Shown piece after piece: positions 61,396 through 64,000 of a stretch of 64,000 bases of DNA. Every line of letters begins with the position of its first letter. The stretch's first letter is position 1. This stretch comes from Clostridiales bacterium. GTDB lineage: Bacteria > Bacillota > Clostridia > Oscillospirales > Oscillospiraceae. Where the stretch lies: NCBI GenBank assembly GCA_029265405.1, contig JAJUJI010000007.1:87100-151099 (forward strand). Reading direction: 5' to 3'. A model generated the notes under the pieces. The model was not told the DNA's origin and searched no databases. It saw nothing but the letters and a program-made list of their open reading frames with translations. The position numbers were made by a program, and so were the translations under genes.

Positions 61396-63138
61396 ATGGC
61401 AAAATCGGCAAACCCGCTTGTCAGTCTCGATGGTTCTATGTTCAAGCGTTCCGGCGCGTGGTTCGGGCTTTTCCAGAAGGGGAGCCATTACGGCGACATT
61501 TCGCTTTATCTGGGCACCTGCCACGGCCTGGCCGCAAGGGCTCCGGACAAAAACCGGCTTATCGACGTTTTCCCCACCTTTGAGGGCCGCAAGGTACCGT
61601 TCACAGTTGAGGCCCGGCCCGCCGAGCTGACGCTGGCCACAAGCCGCGGGAACGTCCGTTTCACCTTTGCGGACAAAACCAAGCTCATGGCCGAGGGCGA
61701 TCCCGGAATGGGTCTGCTGTTTGAAAAGACGATGGCTCAGCACGAAACGGTCCATCCGAGGAAGGATGGGGCCTGGGAGGCGGTTTTCAGGCTCTCTTCC
61801 TCGTTCATATTCAAGGGGCTGGAGGGCTCTTCCTTTGACTTCAACGGCGGCAGGGATTACTGGGACTGGGAACGGCTTTCCAGCGGCAGGGTGCTGGGCC
61901 GCACATATCCGAACAGGGAGGGCCGCTTTGTCCTTGTTATGGAGGAATTTCCCTACGGCGGCATAGTAAGGAACGCCTACCCTTCATATTCCGAGGCCAG
62001 GGCCTCCATGCAGGCGGAGTGGGACAGCTTTTACTCGGCAATGCCTGAGCTTGCGCAGCCCTTTGAGGAGAGCCGGGCCGAGTGCGAGTATGTCACCTGG
62101 TCCTATCTCACTTCGCCGTACGGTACGGCCCGCTACCCGATGATACAGATGTTTGCCGGCATCATGGCCTCCCAATGGCAGATGTGCCAGAACGCGGTGG
62201 CGCTGCAGGAGCACTTGGGGCTGGCCGCAGATCTGCTGCTGGGCCCGATAGACCGGGCCAGCGGGGAGGGCCAGCTCCCGGACGGCTATGACGACGCGGG
62301 CTGCGAAACCCAGATAATAAAGCCGCCCATACACGGCTGGGCGGTGAAGCAGATAATGAAAAATCATGATTTGGCAAAGGAGTGCCCGCGCGAAAAGCTT
62401 GAGGCTCTTTATAAAGGCATGGGCGCCTGGGGCGACTGGTTCATGAACTACCGGGACGAGGACGGGGACGGCCTTCCCACCCTAGACCACGGGGACGAAA
62501 CCGGCCTTGACGACTCAACGCTTTTTAAAGACCGCCTGCAAGTCACGTCTCCGGACCTGAGCGCCTATCTCGTGCTCCTATTCGAGGCGGCGGGGGATCT
62601 GGCGGGGCTTCTCGGCAAGCCCGAGGAAGCGGACGTCTGGCATAAAAAGTCTTCGGATCTGCTGCGGCTCATGATAGACAGGTTGTGGGACGGGGAGATA
62701 TTTGCGGGCCTTGTTCCGGGCACGGGACAGCGCCTCCGCTCGGGCTCAATTGTGCATTACATGCCAGCAATACTTGGCGCCCGGCTGCCGAAGGAAATTA
62801 TAGACAAAATGGCGGACGACCTGTCGGACGAGAAAAGGTTCAACAGCCCCTGGGGCCTGGCCTCTGAGGACATGAGCAGCGACTGGTTCCGACCCTCGCC
62901 GGCCTCGATAGGGCGGGGCTGCATAGTTCCGCCGGCCATGATATACATATGCACCGGCCTCTGGGAGACCCACCGCCGGGACACGGCCAGGCTTTTTGCG
63001 GAAAACTATCTGAACGCTCTGAAAAAGGGAGGCTTTCCCTTCCTCATCAATCCAAAAAACGGAGCGGGCAGCGGCTACTTCGGGGGCAGCTGGCCCCGCT
63101 GCGCCTATGCCATACTCGGGCGCATGCTGGCCTCTTAG
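61396..63138 (+). CDS. (alpha/alpha)6-barrel glycosidase, GH63/trehalase-like
   Basis: A 580-residue protein whose C-terminal two thirds matches the six-hairpin glycosidase fold (GH63/GH37-like). The best landmark is the DEDGDGLPTLDHGDETGLDDS stretch (about 354-374), which holds the usual catalytic Asp and the ESGLDNS-like motif. The N-terminal 220 residues look like the beta-sandwich found before such barrels. Near the C-terminus, where many relatives have an E-x-Y-x-P catalytic Glu, this protein reads FLINP, so the second catalytic residue is not obvious. No signal peptide is seen. It is likely to cleave an alpha-glucoside inside the cell. GGAAGGA precedes the ATG. Confidence 0.7.
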   Translation: MAKSANPLVSLDGSMFKRSGAWFGLFQKGSHYGDISLYLGTCHGLAARAPDKNRLIDVFPTFEGRKVPFTVEARPAELTLATSRGNVRFTFADKTKLMAEGDPGMGLLFEKTMAQHETVHPRKDGAWEAVFRLSSSFIFKGLEGSSFDFNGGRDYWDWERLSSGRVLGRTYPNREGRFVLVMEEFPYGGIVRNAYPSYSEARASMQAEWDSFYSAMPELAQPFEESRAECEYVTWSYLTSPYGTARYPMIQMFAGIMASQWQMCQNAVALQEHLGLAADLLLGPIDRASGEGQLPDGYDDAGCETQIIKPPIHGWAVKQIMKNHDLAKECPREKLEALYKGMGAWGDWFMNYRDEDGDGLPTLDHGDETGLDDSTLFKDRLQVTSPDLSAYLVLLFEAAGDLAGLLGKPEEADVWHKKSSDLLRLMIDRLWDGEIFAGLVPGTGQRLRSGSIVHYMPAILGARLPKEIIDKMADDLSDEKRFNSPWGLASEDMSSDWFRPSPASIGRGCIVPPAMIYICTGLWETHRRDTARLFAENYLNALKKGGFPFLINPKNGAGSGYFGGSWPRCAYAILGRMLAS

Positions 63139-63245
63139 CGGAGGAACGCTTATTGATTAGCGCGGCGGAGTCGCTGACGATTATAATGATACCAAAAATT
63201 AAGACAGACAAAACGGCCAAAATAAGTTAGAATGGAACTAAGGGA

Positions 63246-63542
63246 AAGAGAAGAAATTTTACACCGGAAGAAAAAGCAAAAATAGTGATTGAGGTCTTGA
63301 GGGAAGAAAAAACGCTGAATGAGATCGCTGCAGAATATGAAATTCATCCGAATCAGCTAAGCCGCTGGAAGGCAGAATTCATAAGCAATGCAGGCAGAGT
63401 ATTCAGCAAGGAAACCGATGAAGTAGAGAAGGTTAAACAGTCGTATGAAAAGGAGAAGGACGAACTGCTTAAGCAAATTGGTCAACTCTCATATGAGGTT
63501 GCCTGGCTTAAGCAACCGCTGATTAACAGCGCGCTTATTTAA
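63246..63542 (+). pseudogene. IS3-family OrfA remnant
   Basis: The frame reads KRRNFTPEEKAKIVIEVLREE followed by LNEIAAEYEIHPNQLSRWKAEF, the helix-turn-helix of an IS3-family OrfA, and a coiled stretch. It lacks an ATG in frame (first possible start GTG at 63285) and breaks off at EVAWLKQP, where intact homologues go on as LKKKSGI or similar. No OrfB follows, so it is inactive. Confidence 0.75.
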
Positions 63543-63554
63543 AGCACAGAGGAT

Positions 63555-63854
63555 GACTAAGGGTTCGTGTAAATGGGTATAATCTCCATAAAATGAATTG
63601 GAGGTTACGAAATGAAAAAGTCAAAGAACATTCTCACGGACAAGGAAATGGAATTAGTCAGCCTGCTGATGCAGGACTGCAAGAGCACAAACGACATTCA
63701 AGCAAAGCTTAAGCGTCTATTTGCGGGAACAATCGAGCAAATGCTTGAGGCCGAGATGGATGAGCATTTAGGCTACGAAAAGCACAGCAACGCGGGCGAC
63801 AACAGCGGCAACTCCCGCAACGGCTATAACCGTAAAACCATCATCAGCGAGTAA
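63555..63854 (+). pseudogene. IS256-family transposase fragment
   Basis: Eighty residues of a Mutator/IS256 transposase N-terminus are present, including KRLFAGTIEQMLEAEMDEHLGYEKH and NSRNGY, starting at the ATG at 63612 with GGAGG seven bases upstream. Full proteins have about 400 residues. The frame ends after KTIISE where other sequence joins. The region from about 63560 (GGGTTCGTGTAAATGGG) resembles an IS256-type terminal repeat. Confidence 0.8.
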
Positions 63855-64000
63855 AGTGGCCCCCATTGTCAAGACACAATTTCGAATATTTATCGTGAAC
63901 CAGATATTTCCATGCTGCTGTATTTCTCAGGAAAGGACAGGAAATGCCCCTGCGGGTGCGGGGGTGAATTGGCTCTGTGGGAAACACGTCTCCCGCAAGG
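63855..64000. mobile_element. Unidentified sequence interrupting the IS256 fragment
   Basis: From about 63855 the IS256 reading frame is lost. The junction sequence AAGTGGCCCCCATTGTCAAG looks like the terminus of another insertion element. A minus-strand frame (ending region LCLDNGGHFT) stays open to the window edge, but it is too short to assign. The rest of the element lies outside the window. Confidence 0.35.

Overview
The window is bacterial chromosome from an anaerobic, fairly GC-rich member of the Bacillota, most likely class Clostridia. The evidence is a SCIFF peptide with its radical SAM maturase (a Clostridia marker), a tryptophan T-box leader, a DnaD/DnaI-type helicase-loading pair, KhpB (Jag), a BcrA-type ABC exporter, an anaerobic (cbi-type) cobalamin pathway and a Na+-pump decarboxylase module. 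No tRNA, rRNA or CRISPR array was found.

Layout. 1-2.4 kb: leftward genes for an SGNH/CE2-like esterase, a NIF3 protein and a hot-dog thioesterase. 2.5-12.75 kb: a roughly 10 kb island of lower GC, bounded by two 176-bp direct repeats that differ at one base. Each repeat carries the last 20 codons, stop and terminator of aspS. The island holds seven rightward genes: a fused 2Fe-2S/molybdopterin aldehyde-oxidoreductase-like enzyme, a large flavin/Fe-S/CCG-domain electron carrier, a small zinc-ribbon-like protein, a Tes-like radical SAM enzyme, a methyltransferase, a C-GCAxxG-C-C protein and an AMP-forming CoA ligase. A perfect 52-bp palindrome ends the island. 12.7-23.2 kb: leftward housekeeping genes, U32-maf-mreC-mreD-mrdA-minD-mgsA-hisS-aspS. 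The mgsA product appears to have lost its catalytic residues. 23.4-25.4 kb: dnaD and a DnaC/DnaI-like loader. 25.4-29.5 kb: a metallophosphoesterase, then the rpmH-rnpA-yidD-yidC-khpB-acpP cluster, without dnaA or an origin beside it. 29.6-32.1 kb: an ABC-2 exporter.

32.4-40.1 kb, rightward: an Orn/Lys/Arg decarboxylase, a small membrane protein, SCIFF and its maturase, thiamine pyrophosphokinase, a HAD phosphatase, and a PadR-DUF1700-SDR-SDR operon. 40.2-52.2 kb: a cobalamin riboswitch followed by eleven corrin-ring and side-chain genes (cbiD, cobM, cbiG, cobJ, cobK, cbiET, cbiA, cbiB, cobD, cobQ, cbiC) and a Cys-rich protein, closed by a strong terminator. 52.5-54.4 kb: an OadG-biotin carrier fusion and OadB. 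54.4-61.25 kb, leftward: trpEGDCFBA under a T-box with a TGG specifier. 61.4-63.1 kb: an (alpha/alpha)6-barrel glycosidase. 63.2-64 kb: nested insertion-sequence debris.

Most housekeeping genes are packed into operons with 4-bp ATGA overlaps. The island stands out by its base composition, its looser intergenic spacing at the left end and its repeat boundaries. It is the best candidate in the window for a poorly characterised system: a molybdenum hydroxylase with dedicated electron-transfer and radical-SAM, methyl-transfer and ligase partners, set down at the 3' end of aspS.
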